From the NCBI GenBank assembly GCA_003991915.1, contig RQTK01000033.1:649178-713177 (forward strand): a stretch of 64,000 bases of DNA, given 5' to 3'. The position numbers were made by a program, and so were the translations under genes. This document shows positions 12,880 to 24,840 of this stretch, one piece after another; positions within the stretch are counted from its first letter, which is position 1, and every line of letters begins with the position of its first letter. The DNA is from Elysia chlorotica. Taxonomy: Eukaryota > Mollusca > Gastropoda > Plakobranchidae. The notes below the pieces were generated by a model. It worked only from the letters and a program-made list of their open reading frames with translations. It was not told the origin of the DNA and did not search any database.

Positions 12880-13110
12880 ATCTGTCTTGTATGTTGATGC
12901 GAATTGCCCACAAGGTTGGCCTGACATGGATGCTCTATCAGAGCTAATTGCCTATTCCCCCATAGGCATTAAACTGCTCTTGTAGTGAGCCAATTATTTT
13001 GTCTCTACGACTGCCCCAGGGGTGCTAGTTTCCACGTAACGTTATCTGCTCTGGGTCCAACTCTTGGACACTCACTCCAGACACAAAGGCAACGGATGGA
13101 TCAGGAAGAG
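12880..13110. promoter_or_regulatory. Candidate regulatory island
   Basis: Complex block with AGAGCTAATTGCC and GAGCCAATTATT (homeodomain/CCAAT-like words) and a more GC-rich right half. A 72-residue open frame starts at 12985 but has no recognisable domain and no convincing splice context. Confidence 0.33.
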
Positions 13111-14559
13111 GCTATTCGTTTATACTTTATGTGCACACTTGAAGCAGAAGAGCAGCAGTCATTGTTGATAAAGTTACTCATTTTATATTCACATGAAGGT
13201 TAAAAAAGCAGAGAAATGAATACTATATTGATAGGTCTTATCAATTAGCAGTAATAATTTATTACAGACTAAAAAGGCAGTAAAATGTGAACGATAAGAA
13301 GACTTTTATGTTGCTGCCCACGCGATTTACAAGCATTATTTAGAGCATCGTTTTTGCATTTTGTAAATAACAATACATTTTTTTAACATGGCTTGGTCCA
13401 TAAAAGAAATAATAATTTGCGAAGTATAAAGACTCAGATGAGAAGAATTTGTTTAAACGACCGTCTCTGATGGAGGGCAACTACCATGTAGTCAAATGCC
13501 TTCAATACTTGAGGTCGTGTTAGGGCATGTGCTTAGTAAACTACTATTTCGCGTCGAAATGTGAACATTTGAAAAATCTGACTAGTCGTCTGATTGAAGG
13601 TGTTCTTTTATATTTTCTTACTCGATGCCCACAAGAAGAAATAGAGCACACCCCACATGGCGGATTCTCCATTTTTTTTTGCAGCGGTTTCAGCCGTCTC
13701 CTAATAATATTATTTTGGCTACCAAAATAGAGGCTTCTCCGCGACTTTGGCGTAAAAAGATTAGAGTAGGGGAAAATGAACAATGCTAAAAGAAAATTCA
13801 TACTTTAATCCCTTAAAAAAGCAACATTGACGGGATACGTTGAAGTAATACTGAATCAAAGGTTACCGTGAACCCCGGTGAATTGACGCTTTCATAACTA
13901 TAAAGTCTTAATTTTTTATTTTCCCTTTATTCCCGTATGGGTTTGAGATCTCGACATCTTCTCTATCTTTCACTTCCATTCTATAATTACCTGCAGAGAT
14001 GAAAAGTCTCGGGGCTTGAATTTGGGCTAGCGCATATGCTACCGCTACCGTAATGTTCCAAAATAGTAAATAAGGGTACAAGAGGAAAACAGCTGATGTC
14101 ACATTTTGACACTTTTGAGAGAATGAAAGCTTAAGATTTGAAAACTTCTGTAAAGATTATATGTTACTAATAAGCGTGATTTTTTATGTTTAATATAATC
14201 TAAAAGTATGTCCTTTGGTGGGAATAAAAATAACAGTTGAAGTGTATCCCAATTATCGCAATAAATATACAAGTTAGTCAAAAATTAGAAAAATGTGCAT
14301 GTGACATCGACTGTTTTCCCTTTGTACCTTTCTTATTTAAACAAATATAATTAGAGAGTATTGTCAACTCAGCATTTCGTTAACTCCCTAATGGTTTGTC
14401 TAAAAGAAGCGCCATGTGCTGTTTATAATTGGTTTATCTAAATAATTAAGAGTAAAACAAATTATCAAAGGCATTTGGATACAAAAGTGTGACCAAGTGC
14501 CTTTCCACAAACTATATGAGAGTAAATCACTTAAATATCACCATTTTAAGCTGTATAGT
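13111..14559. other. AT-rich non-coding DNA
   Basis: Overlapping 67- and 85-residue frames on opposite strands around 13527-13801 look like chance. Their content is not protein-like and no signal flanks them. Nothing else recognised. Confidence 0.5.
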
Positions 14560-14820
14560 GCAAAATGCATCTTGATGAGCAAGGGTATTTATCCTGACAA
14601 TGGCGGATAACATTTTGGATCAAAGGGATGGACAGGCTGTGGCCAAACAGATTGGGAGAAAGCCTGTTTATGCAGAGTCTATTGACCATAGCGAATTGTA
14701 GCGAAGCCCATGAGGATACCATCGCCATGGTTACAATTAACTCTATAACGGTGGCGTGCGTTCGGTAGATCCTGCCAATCGGCAGCTAAAACACAACGGT
14801 TAGCTGTCGGGAATATAAGT
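14560..14820. promoter_or_regulatory. Candidate conserved element with SOX- and TCF-like words
   Basis: GC-balanced island with ACAATGG (14597-14603, SOX core) 16 bp from ATCAAAGG (14619-14626, TCF/LEF core), then GGCTGTGGCCAAACAGATTGG and CCATCGCCATGG. Both strands carry stops at normal density. The SOX/TCF pairing fits an enhancer, but this is inference. Confidence 0.38.
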
Positions 14821-17800
14821 AGGCCTTATTAGAGTTTTTCTATCCCCCAAGGAGCTTTTGCACTTTTGTTGATTCAGATGATACTGTTATTATAATATTG
14901 CGTATCTTATCTTGCATGTTGCTTCTGTTATTAATAGTATATCTTTAATGTTGTTATTTCTTTTTTTGTTTGTTAAGGACATGCCGATCAGGTTCAGGCG
15001 TTGGGCATAAACCGTGATAATGCGTGATAATGCCTGCGTGTTTTCGAACTGTAAATAATCCATGAAATCAGTTGTTTAATGGTCTAAGCCATTCAATAAA
15101 CTTAATATTGTTTTGAAAAAAATAGCATGGAATATTTATTTAAGTGTACAGTAAGACTGAATGAGTCTAAAATGGCTTCTCTATGAACGAATGAGGTCAG
15201 TATTTGTGGGAGGGGGACATGAGCAATCCTGAGAAACAATTTTATTACGCTTTATTGATATCACATAAGACCGTAAATCAAAATCTTTATTGTAGAGTTA
15301 AAGAGCTTATTTTGTAAAAAAAATCCAGTCTACTTGATACCGATTTCAGACCTTACCATGCCTCAAAAGTAATTTACTGTTTCCCTAATATACATGTTGC
15401 AACATTTTAGTTATGTGAGAAATATTGCTCTTTTGCACGTCATTGCCATTTTGAGCAAAGCTCTTTTCTTGGTGTATTATTTGCGGCGCATAAATGTTGA
15501 ATATCCATATTCAACCGTATAGGTATCATTTTATTCAAAACAATGGTGAGTGCAGACTGTTTCACACTATTAGAACTACATGAAATTCCATCTTGAAAAA
15601 ATATGCAGATATATGCACTTGTTTTATCTGTCAGTCCATATCAGAATTTGGTCATCGATTTAAAAGCTAAAACATGAATAGACAGACTCGATTAACATTC
15701 TGCAGGTTAGGAGTCGTATGTATACCTATAATTATTGCGTAGGCTATTAGAGTGTAAAATGAATATAACAATTAATTTAATAGAAAGAAAACACATACAC
15801 ACAATATTATATTTTGTTTTCCAAGTGTTAATGTAGATTAGAATTCAAGTTTAGAAATAAATCAATGTCAAGTCATATCATCATTGTTTCTTGCATAAAT
15901 AATTGAGAAAGACAAGAACCATGTTCACATGTTAATTTAAAGATGAAAAGTGTTTTACAATGCAAATATTTTTGCCATCTGTCTATGTGTAATGCGTATT
16001 TCCTTACTAAAAAACGAAATAAAAAAAAAATGTTTTTCCGGCCCCTTGCATAAACACGGTATTCAGCATATCAAGACATTAAAATGAGAGTACGGGCGAA
16101 TAAAACTATTTGTATTCCATCCTAATTCACATGCGAGCCGAAAAAAATTAAGATAACATTAATCAACTGAAAAGAAGCATCTGACTGCGATTTTATAAAA
16201 TGTACCCCGCCCCCGAAAAAAAGAACAAATGATAAATATAACAAAACATGAACAAAAAAACAGCATACCAACTCACAAAGCATCATCTCCCAACCAGCGA
16301 TAAAAGACCTTCGTATCTTTCCAAGTATGATGGGTTGACAAAACCAAACTAAGATTTTTTTGATTGGGCAATATAAACCAACAGGTGTAATGACAATGTT
16401 GTTGTGTACCATCGCATAGTCTGATAGTGATTGGGTTTGCCAGAGGCAATGATAGCCAATGATAGGCTGCTTTGTGAATCAATCGTTAGGGCATGCCTGT
16501 GTTCAGCAGTGACCCGTTTTGTGTACTTGTCTCTTTTTCAAGATAATTAAAAATTTCGTTGAAACCAAGAACATATTTGAGACCAAATTGGTCTATATTG
16601 TATTAAACTCGAAAAAACCCTGCTGTTCATTGCAAGACAAATATAAAACCATAATTTCCACCTCAGTTGAAAGTTTGTTGTATTACTTAATAACTAAATG
16701 TGATAGATTTTTATTCAAATTTAATATTTACTTATGTCTTTATAGAGTATTATAATGAAGGGAGAAAAGTACAACACAGCTGTTCGAGAACAAATACCCA
16801 TTCAGTCATAGTATTCGCTACGTAATGATAAACTCAAAAGATTTTTTGTAATGCGTTTCCCCAACATTTTCTTTTACTTTTACCCACAAAATTCGTGGAA
16901 ATTGTAGGTTGGACAAAACTGAAATTCGCAGATGAATTTGAAATGTTCAAAAACTCAAAACTAATTCTTTAGAATCTACACTTTAGAAAAACAAAATCTT
17001 TTACGATGAGATACATCATGCTGTGAAAAGCCCTTATATAACATAAATGTCATATTTTATTAGTTTTCTCCTTTTTTGCGCTTGAATGCTTTTCTTATCT
17101 TTTGTATGGATGATTTTATTTATAAGTCGTAAGAATATGTATCCAAATGCTGTTAGATGTATTTACAGAACATGAGGTTAAAGTACGCATAATTCTATCC
17201 TCTATTTACAATTAACCAAGCATTCTAAACGGTGCAGTGTGTGTACGTGAAAATTTACGCGCTTAAAAAAAAGTTATTGCTAATGCCAGATTCGTTTCTA
17301 CCCTTAAAATTCGCATTTTTAGACATCCCTCTTACTGGTGCATATACATGTCGGACGGCTAAGAGTTTTCTTCTGAATTTTCGGCTCAATGTGCTCAAAT
17401 GGGAAAATTAGGTGGACAAACTGTAGATATATTAAATATTTATGAACCATACATTTTCTTTTCAAAATCGTCAAGGGAGCAAAGGTAACATAAATTATTT
17501 TTAAACATCAACGTTATGCTTGAAAGGAAAGAAATGTTTATCTTTACTGCCAAGTGCATCTGTAGTGTTTATGCCTTGCATTAATTACTATCGTAAACTA
17601 ATGATACCTTTGATAACCCCTTCAAATTTGCAGCCTGTGGAAGGAGAAGTGTGTCTTTCTTGTATATTATTTAAGTTAATATGAAAGAAAGGAATTTTTT
17701 TAGTTAAATATTACTGACAATACTGTCTATAGCAGTATTAGAAGATAAAGAGTTACATTAAGAAAATATTTTGTTGTTTTTTTTAATAGCAAAAAAAGTT

Positions 17801-19949
17801 ATCCAATTTGTTTCCTACTTTGGAGAAACGTGTAAGTCAGGAAATATATGGGAACTATCAATCCGCAGCATCTGTAAATGGCTGTTATTAGCATTCATCT
17901 CTTCCTTAATATTCATATTCATTCATCATTGGAGATAACTTGTTTGAAATTAGGAAAAGGGCCTAAAACATTTGACTTGAATATTTAATTTCAGTTTGTC
18001 GAATGAACAGGACAAGTTACATTTTTTGGAGTATAGTACACAACCAGAAGTAGATTTTGTTGGTCTGTCTAAAAAAATTGTTTGAAATGAAAACTTGTCG
18101 TTGTATTAACAAAATTTACCCTCAAAACAGTATTTTTTATATCTCCTATATCAGTAGCAAACTAGTAATGAGACTAAGAAAACTCATACATAAAAAAAGA
18201 AAATGGAAAATCTTTTGTCAAACATTTCCCACTAATTGAAGAACCCCTTTCTACGTGCAATATTGCACCTTGGGCTTGAATGTCTTTTAATATTGATGAA
18301 ATTTCAGAGTGCTGTGAAGAGCCTTAAAAATCTTTATAGTTACAGAGTTCACCCAAAACGTTTATACATTAAAAGCAATCTGGAGGGCTCCACTGACACT
18401 CTATACATAATTATCCTACCCACGTTCGAAAGCTCATTAGTGCATAATTATTTGTAAAAGGCATACTCTCCGAAAGTTTATCGAATATTTTTTTTTACTG
18501 AATTGTCCTTTCAGAGCTTGGTGGGTGATACAGAATGTAGTTGCAACTATTGATTAATCAAAAGTGTATACAGTTACACAGTACTAATACTATCACTACC
18601 TATTATTCTGCTCATATTTTTGGCAAAAGCAGTTCGCATTTAAAGATAATTACAAGCCTACCAAGATTGTTATTTTGTTCTTGTTTTTCGTTAAACCTAT
18701 GTTATCTTCCTTTGGGGTTATGAACATCTGAACAGAGCTGTCTGAACTGTACATGAATCAGTCCACTACTATTTTAGACAGTTAAAAACAAAAACAAATG
18801 CAACCGCCATAAAGTTCTCGCTGAGTTGATATAGGAATGTGAGTGTTAATTAAGCTGTGTTTCCATTTTTTTTATTCAAATTATACAAAAAAATCTATCA
18901 ACATAAAATTACTCTGAAACAATCCAAAGTTGTTGTGAGATGCACACAAACAAACACCTCACGTCAACTCAAATACTAAAATAATGTTATTGATTTTTTT
19001 TTAAATACATGTTTTTGCTTTCGTTGGAAATTGAGAGATCTGGTAATACATCGTTATAAGGGAAAAAGTACTTATCTTCAAAATCAAAATGTAATTTAAG
19101 CAATGGGAGGTGCATTGATTGTTGTACCTATTGGGGTGGATGTGGTAACGTATGAAAACTTAAAGCGCATTTTAGGAAATGTACCATTGTCTGTCAAAAT
19201 CAGAATCTGTGATTACTGTGCTCATTTCTGCCATGACTGTCTTGGATTGATGGTCAGCGTGACACAAGGAAGGATATTATCGACAATTTCGTGCCTCATA
19301 AATATGGTTATTGCTGTTACATCAACGTAGTTCTTAGTTTCCCGTACTAAGCCATACAATAATTGGAATATAGAATTCAGTGTAACAGTAGTAAGAAATA
19401 GATAGGAGAGCCAACATACTTACAAAGGATACTAACATTATTTACATATAGAAAGAAGTGTTCAAAGGTATAGAAATAAACAAGGGAATACCATGGTAGA
19501 GAACTAATTTACAGTGGGGAAAACCTTTGTTTAGTAACAACATAACAGCACAATATATTTCTTCCAGAGTTATAAGACAATTATAACCTTGAGTCATGAA
19601 ACTAGTATTAATGTCCGCCTAAAATTTCTCAGATTCAATCCTCTTTCTAGTATTTCCTCTTCACTCCAATACTCTCGGTATCCCTAATCTTTCTTGCAAA
19701 AACTGTTTTAGAATAAGATATTAACAAAGTTATGGAGACTTTGAGATTTCTCTTACACGACTCCTATAAAACATAACAACGTCGGAAATTTCTTTCATAT
19801 TCAAATTATGTATTCTCAAAAGTGTGTTGTGTGACTTATTTCTTATCTATTTGGTGTCACCCTCTCGCCTATTTTCCATTAATTTTCTGAAACGTATTTA
19901 TCTGTTTATTTAAAAAGAATCTTTTTAATGTATATAACTTCCATGCCAC
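14821..19949. other. About 5 kb of featureless AT-rich DNA
   Basis: The longest stretch without a notable island. A 10-bp word (CGTGATAATG) is tandemly repeated near 15012. A 75-residue plus-strand frame at 19103-19330 has somewhat protein-like composition (it begins MGGALIVVPIGVDVV) but no recognisable domain, splice site or neighbouring coding signal. It could be a decayed transposon piece or chance. Confidence 0.5.
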
Positions 19950-20141
19950 GTAGGTAGGTAGGTAGGTAGGTAGGTAAGTAGGTAGGTAGGTAGGTAGGTA
20001 GGTAGGTAGGTAGGTAGGTAGGTAGATAGGTAGGTAGATAGGTAGGTAGGTAGGTAGATAGGTAGGTAGGTAGGTAGGTAGGTAGGTAGGTAGGTAGGTA
20101 GGTAGGTAGGTAGGTAGGTAGGTATGTAGGTAGGTAGGGGC

Positions 20142-20203
<62 letters not shown>

Positions 20204-20272
20204 CAGATAGATAGATAGATAGGTAGGTAGGTAGGTAGATAGATAGATTGATAGATAGAAAGATAGATAGTT
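19950..20272. repeat. GGTA / GATA tetranucleotide array
   Basis: About 190 bp of GGTA units with sporadic GATA, then about 80 bp of GATA, a short return to GGTA and degenerate GATA to about 20272. The antisense Tyr-Leu-Pro-Thr frame is repeat translation. Confidence 0.95.
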
Positions 20273-20509
20273 TTATAGAGTTATATAGGTAGATAAGTAG
20301 TTTTTTCATCCGACTATTTCCTATCTAGTATTAGGTCTTTCTCGAACATCTCTCGCCTGCAAAAATTTGCTCGTGTTCCACCTTTTGCCCTTTCTTGAAA
20401 GAAACGAAATGACAAAAGAAAACTCTTGATACAATGATAATTATCAAATGAACTTGATAGCATTTTATTTTCTAGTTATGTATCTCTGGTCTATAGTTCG
20501 CTCCTGTCA

Positions 20510-20575
20510 TCATTATCCTGTACCGCATACGCGGAAATACCGGAAGTGTCGGGCCGTGTACATAACAGTGCCTAC
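20510..20575. promoter_or_regulatory. CpG-containing patch with a perfect ETS consensus
   Basis: ACCGGAAGTG at 20539-20548 matches the classical ETS/GABP consensus exactly. It sits in a local cluster of CpGs (GCATACGCGG, GTCGGGCCGTG). Such sites mark many animal promoters, but no adjoining first exon was found on either strand. Confidence 0.33.
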
Positions 20576-21250
20576 GCTAGTTGGAGACTAAAACAAAAGC
20601 AGTAAAAAATACAGAGACAACGCAACGCGAAATATTGATCATTATTTTGGTTTAATGTAGCTGGTAACCACGACAGAGATGCTTTTTTTCCCCATCTCGC
20701 TTGAATTCAAAATAATGTCAAACTGACCTGACCAATTATGTAGAAAATGGGGATAGAAAAGTAATATTTCATAGCGCAATGGTTGGGTATTGACTTTTAA
20801 AAGCTCTTTAAAAATGTTTACCTTAAATAATTGAATTTTGTCGCCGCATCAGTCTGATCCAGTCCACCAGGATTTAAGCAGAATTGCTTTATCTGCATTT
20901 TTTTTCTTTCTTATCTCTGTTCTTTTCTGGCACATCTGTCTTTCTTTTGTCTTTTGTCGTGACTGCTGCGATATTCAGCAACATAACCATATTTGACACA
21001 CAAGTATCTCCCATTATTCCAAAGTGTTTCCGATCCCATAAATTACCGACTCGTTTTGTTTCTCCGTACCTCATTTTCACAAACGCAAGAGTTATTAGGT
21101 TTATTTCTTTTCAAAAAACAATATAGCTTATTTATTTACTTAATCAGTGTTTTTTTCACCTTCCCAAACATTTATTCTTTTTTTTTCACTTCTTGTCATC
21201 CTCGCGATTGTATTAAAGAAAACAATCTGTAAAACATCTTGCCATATTGA

Positions 21251-21460
21251 TAAAGAAAGAAAGAGTGAGAGAAATAGTGAGAGAGCAAGAGAGATAGAGA
21301 GAGAGACATAGAGAGAAAAAGAGTGAGAGAAAAAAAAAAGAAAAGAGAATGGCAATGAGCAACAAAGAATGTCACGCATATAAAAACAGAGACAGGGAAA
21401 CGAGAGAGAAAGGGATAGAGAAAGAGACAAGTTGAAGGGCAGAATCAGAGATAGACAGAC
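21251..21460. repeat. Purine-rich AG/GAAA tract
   Basis: Degenerate AGAGAG and GAGAAA sequence with an A9 run. Apparent Ser-Leu frames on the minus strand arise from it. Confidence 0.8.
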
Positions 21461-21539
21461 CAAAGACAAAAGCGCTCAGAGAAAAGTAACTAATTCTCAG
21501 AAAATCGATCTTTAAAGTTTCTTATGACATTGTAAGGTC

Positions 21540-21965
21540 CATCCAACCCAATTGCTTCCAACCAGTATTTCGACCCTGTGTCGCCTGCAGGCTTATTAAG
21601 TGCACTAAGCCTCTATCGCTCTCTAACTCTGACCATTATTCAAACCAAGCAAAGAACCCACAACAATCAACTTTCAGAACAATAATGTCCGTGACCGGCG
21701 ACAGACAAACCCTCCCGCCAATTAACCTTTCAGTATGCGGCACCACAGGGCCTTGTGAAATCGTATCGACCCAGGACTCTGGAGAGTGAGGGCTAGAACT
21801 AACACAGTACCAGCTCTTTACCACACTGTCCCAGGCAGTGGCAAAACCTGCTTGCCCTTTCAGCGGCCAGTCAAGTACAGCTCGCCAGAGATCATCAGCC
21901 GGGCTTGATCTCCGCGCCAAGATACCCTGCGACCTTGTCTTTGACGACTCGAGGCTGGTCACTTT
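21540..21965. promoter_or_regulatory. Large complex island; minus-strand 108-codon frame of unknown meaning
   Basis: About 425 bp of clearly higher GC, non-repetitive DNA. The minus-strand frame 21962-21636 is open for 108 codons and includes SPADDLWRAVLDWPLKGQ and later PHTERLIGGRV. The composition is almost protein-like, but I recognise no family and no splice structure stands out. It may be a regulatory element, part of an unrecognised repeat next to the tRNA-like head at 22.0 kb, or a decayed coding fragment. Confidence 0.3.
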
Positions 21966-22012
21966 CTCACCTAGTTCTTCTTAGCTCTATTTTCATGTGG
22001 CGAGGGGGGGGG

Positions 22013-22200
22013 CTGGTGCAAATAAAAGAGCGTTGGTCTCCCAATCGAGAGATCCTTGGCTCGATATGCACGATCGGCAAAAAAAAGATGTACGCCTGAA
22101 GCAGAAAACATAGAGTCTACGAAATGTCTCTGTGTGGCAGCTCGTAAAGGTGTTAGACATTAGTCATTGGATCTACCCACACCATAGTCTATACAATGCT
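22013..22200 (+). mobile_element. Likely tRNA-derived SINE (head plus body)
   Basis: GAGCGTTGGTCTCCCAAT followed by CGAGAGATCC and TTGGCTCGAT has the layout of a tRNA anticodon arm, variable region and B box (GGTTCGANTCC with one transition). An unrelated unique body follows. The A box is degraded. This arrangement is usual for tRNA-derived SINEs in invertebrate genomes. No poly-A or clear 3' end or target duplication was found, so the right limit is approximate. Confidence 0.45.
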
Positions 22201-22502
22201 GACATTTGACGCTAAGGAGCTAACTCAATTCCCTGGCTATACTTATTCGTACACACTCAACTCTCCCATTGGTGACTTATCCGTGAATGCAGTAGACATA
22301 GTTACGTTGTAATGAATGTCCTAACCGTGTGATTAGTAACAGTGTCTTGTAATAAGTATTAATTGTAGTGCCGATCACACGTAGTGGGATTAAGGTCAGA
22401 CTTTGTTTACAACAAAACATGGTCCGTTTATTGAAAAAAACAAACAAACGAAAAAACAAAAAAAACAGGAAAAAACACAACAATAAAAACAAACAAAGAA
22501 CA

Positions 22503-22512
22503 CCCCCCCCCC
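22503..22512. repeat. C10 homopolymer in a poly-A-rich segment
   Basis: Ten consecutive C within A-rich sequence (22430-22550). Confidence 0.85.
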
Positions 22513-22720
22513 TCCAAAAAATGGTTAAAAAAAAAGAGATAAAATTGCATCACTAATCTCAAAGTTGATTTAGCATAACAATGATAAAAAATCAAAACAG
22601 TGTACTGATAAATTATATTTATATAAAGGAGATATAGAAAAATTAACACACCAGTTAAATATATGGATACTAAAAGTGTGGTACAAAAAAGTATGGTGAT
22701 GATGACGAAAAAAGGCCAAA

Positions 22721-22902
22721 AAGAAGAAGAAGAAGAAGAAGAAGAAGAAGAAGAAGAAGAAGAAGAAGAAGAAGAAGAAGAAGAAGAAGAAGAAGAAGAA
22801 GAAGAAGAAGAAGAAGAAGAAGAAGAAGAAGAAGAAGAAGAAGAAGAAGAAGAAGAAGAAGAAGAAGAAGAAGAAGAAGAAAAAGAAGAAGAAGAAGAAG
22901 AG
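22721..22902. repeat. Long (GAA)n tract
   Basis: About 53 uninterrupted AAG/GAA units (22721-22881), one AA insertion, then about six more units. A degenerate AAC array (22924-22965) follows. The poly-Glu, poly-Phe and poly-Leu frames are repeat artefacts. GAA·TTC tracts of this length are known to form triplex or sticky DNA. Confidence 0.97.
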
Positions 22903-23199
22903 CACTAAAAACAACATCGACTACACCAACAACAACAACGACAACAAAAAACAACAACTGAAGCAACTGCAATGTCGATATCGGCACCATAATTATTATT
23001 CGTTCTAGACATCTTTAGCACCGTTTGTAAAAAAGTATTTAACAAAAGCGATACAAAGAAAACATTAAAAGTCATCATGATTATGGGATGGGACGACCTA
23101 GCCACTAAAACATTTGAAAAGAAGCAAACTGTTAAGCAGAGCCCCCAATTGGTACTCTCAGCAATAAATATTTTATTCCAACTGGTCGAGCATGATCTA

Positions 23200-23500
23200 G
23201 CGCTAAAGGAGAGCTGCTCGTTCTCCTGAACTGCATGCGTCAGCCAGCAGCCTCCGACACAGTGCACGTGTCTGGCCTTATCAGTCAAAGTCTCCTGTAC
23301 CATATTGATCCTGGTGGCTCTCTCAGGGACCGGCGGCCTGCCACCCGTTGGCATGATGACCCATCATTAACTCACCCTCCTGCATCGCTGGCAAGGCCAG
23401 CAAATCTATATCATCATCTGATGGCCTGTACGTCTCCGACACCCCCATATCTCCTTTTGTTCTCCACCACTACGCAAGCGAAAGAAGTTAACAAAAGCTA
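23200..23500. promoter_or_regulatory. Candidate conserved element with E-box
   Basis: Complex, about half GC. Contains CACGTG (23265-23270), a CTTATCAG GATA-type core and ATGATGACCCATCATTAAC. A 92-codon plus frame (23235-23513) spans it, but the residue content is not protein-like and no domain is visible. Confidence 0.35.
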
Positions 23501-23589
23501 CCTTAAGCATTGATGGTTGCCTTGTTGCACAAAGACTAGCCTCTTTTTTATAAAATATTTAAGTCTATAGAGCGAGGCAATTAAAACTT

Positions 23590-23780
23590 ATCGACTGTGT
23601 CCTCCTTTGTTACTGCCCTTGAGTGGTATTCACTCAGTGAGACAATGGCTATAAATAGGCCCGTAATTATCTATTATGAGTGGAAATTCCAGTGCATTTT
23701 ACTGCCTCTGCAGACTTGATGCTAGCATTAATTGTCTCATCCATCCATGAGCGGCCTCCCACTGACTTATGCGATAGCTT
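23590..23780. promoter_or_regulatory. Candidate enhancer with SOX, MEF2 and homeodomain words
   Basis: CCTTTGTT (23604-23611) and ACAATGG (23642-23648) are SOX-type cores. The second directly abuts CTATAAATAG (23649-23658), a perfect match to the MEF2 consensus YTA(A/T)4TAR. GTAATTATC and GCATTAATTGTC follow. No coding frame. One of the better regulatory candidates in the window. Confidence 0.42.
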
Positions 23781-24299
23781 TAAAAAAAAGACATGGTCTG
23801 GTTAGGATCTAATCGTTTGTATTTTATGCATGTTCCCATTTTTTAACTCTTGTACATGTGTAATATTTTCTCTTGATGGAAATCGGAAGGAGTACGATAA
23901 ATTACTTGTTTGAGTTGACAGGAAAAAGACTGTAAGATGGCTACAATGATGAACAACTTTTGTAAACATGCGATATCGGGATCTACGACTTTTTTCTCTA
24001 ATTTATGTTGTGAAAATTGTGCATAGCCTGTCCGAGCCAAAGCGGCAATAAATTAGCCATGTTCGATTTAAGTTACGCAGGAGGTGTGGTCACGATGTTC
24101 GCGTATACTTATCTGTTTTCACGAGTTGCTTTTTTGTTATCTGAACCGGAAAATGTTCCCTCAGTATTTTGATTGACGTCGATATGCCAGGTTTGGGGCA
24201 AAGCTATATCCAATTTCGAAATTGAATAGGATAAAAAAAGCACATGCGTATGTTTTGCTGTCCGGCCTATGATGTAGAATCCAACGACTGAGCATTATT

Positions 24300-24525
24300 T
24301 TATCAACCACCGGCTCATCAACATTTAGACCGACCTTTTAGGTTCCCCACTAGACGTTCACAAATGACCTTCAATATGAGTTATCTTCATGCATAGCACA
24401 ATATGGCATTAAAGGTTGCCCACTGGGTGTCTACTCAACATGGTGGCCTGTTTGATGCTGAATGTGCCAACAAAGGTGGGCCATTTTTATATTCAAACCA
24501 ATTATTCGACTGAATTTAAGTGCAT
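24300..24525. promoter_or_regulatory. Candidate regulatory island
   Basis: Non-repetitive, GC-balanced block with CACAATATGGCATTAAAGG, GTTTGATGCTGAATGTG and CCAATTATTCG words. All frames closed. Confidence 0.33.
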
Positions 24526-24620
24526 GCAGAACAGCCTGAAAGATTCAGAGAATAGACATTTTAATACATTCTTATTGCTATAGCTTCTACTCAATTCCAG
24601 TGTATTTTGCTAATTTTCTG

Positions 24621-24805
<185 letters not shown>

Positions 24806-24840
24806 TTAATTCTGGTTTGGTTCTATAACACCGGATTTCC

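Noticed and set aside
13527..13801. Overlapping 67- and 85-codon frames on opposite strands
   Set aside because: Neither has a domain, splice context or protein-like composition; expected by chance in 64 kb.
19869..20309. 146-codon Tyr-Leu-Pro-Thr minus frame
   Set aside because: Translation of the GGTA/GATA tetranucleotide array; no flanking coding signal.
22570..22990. Poly-Phe, poly-Leu and poly-Glu frames
   Set aside because: Direct translations of the GAA/TTC tract in its various frames.
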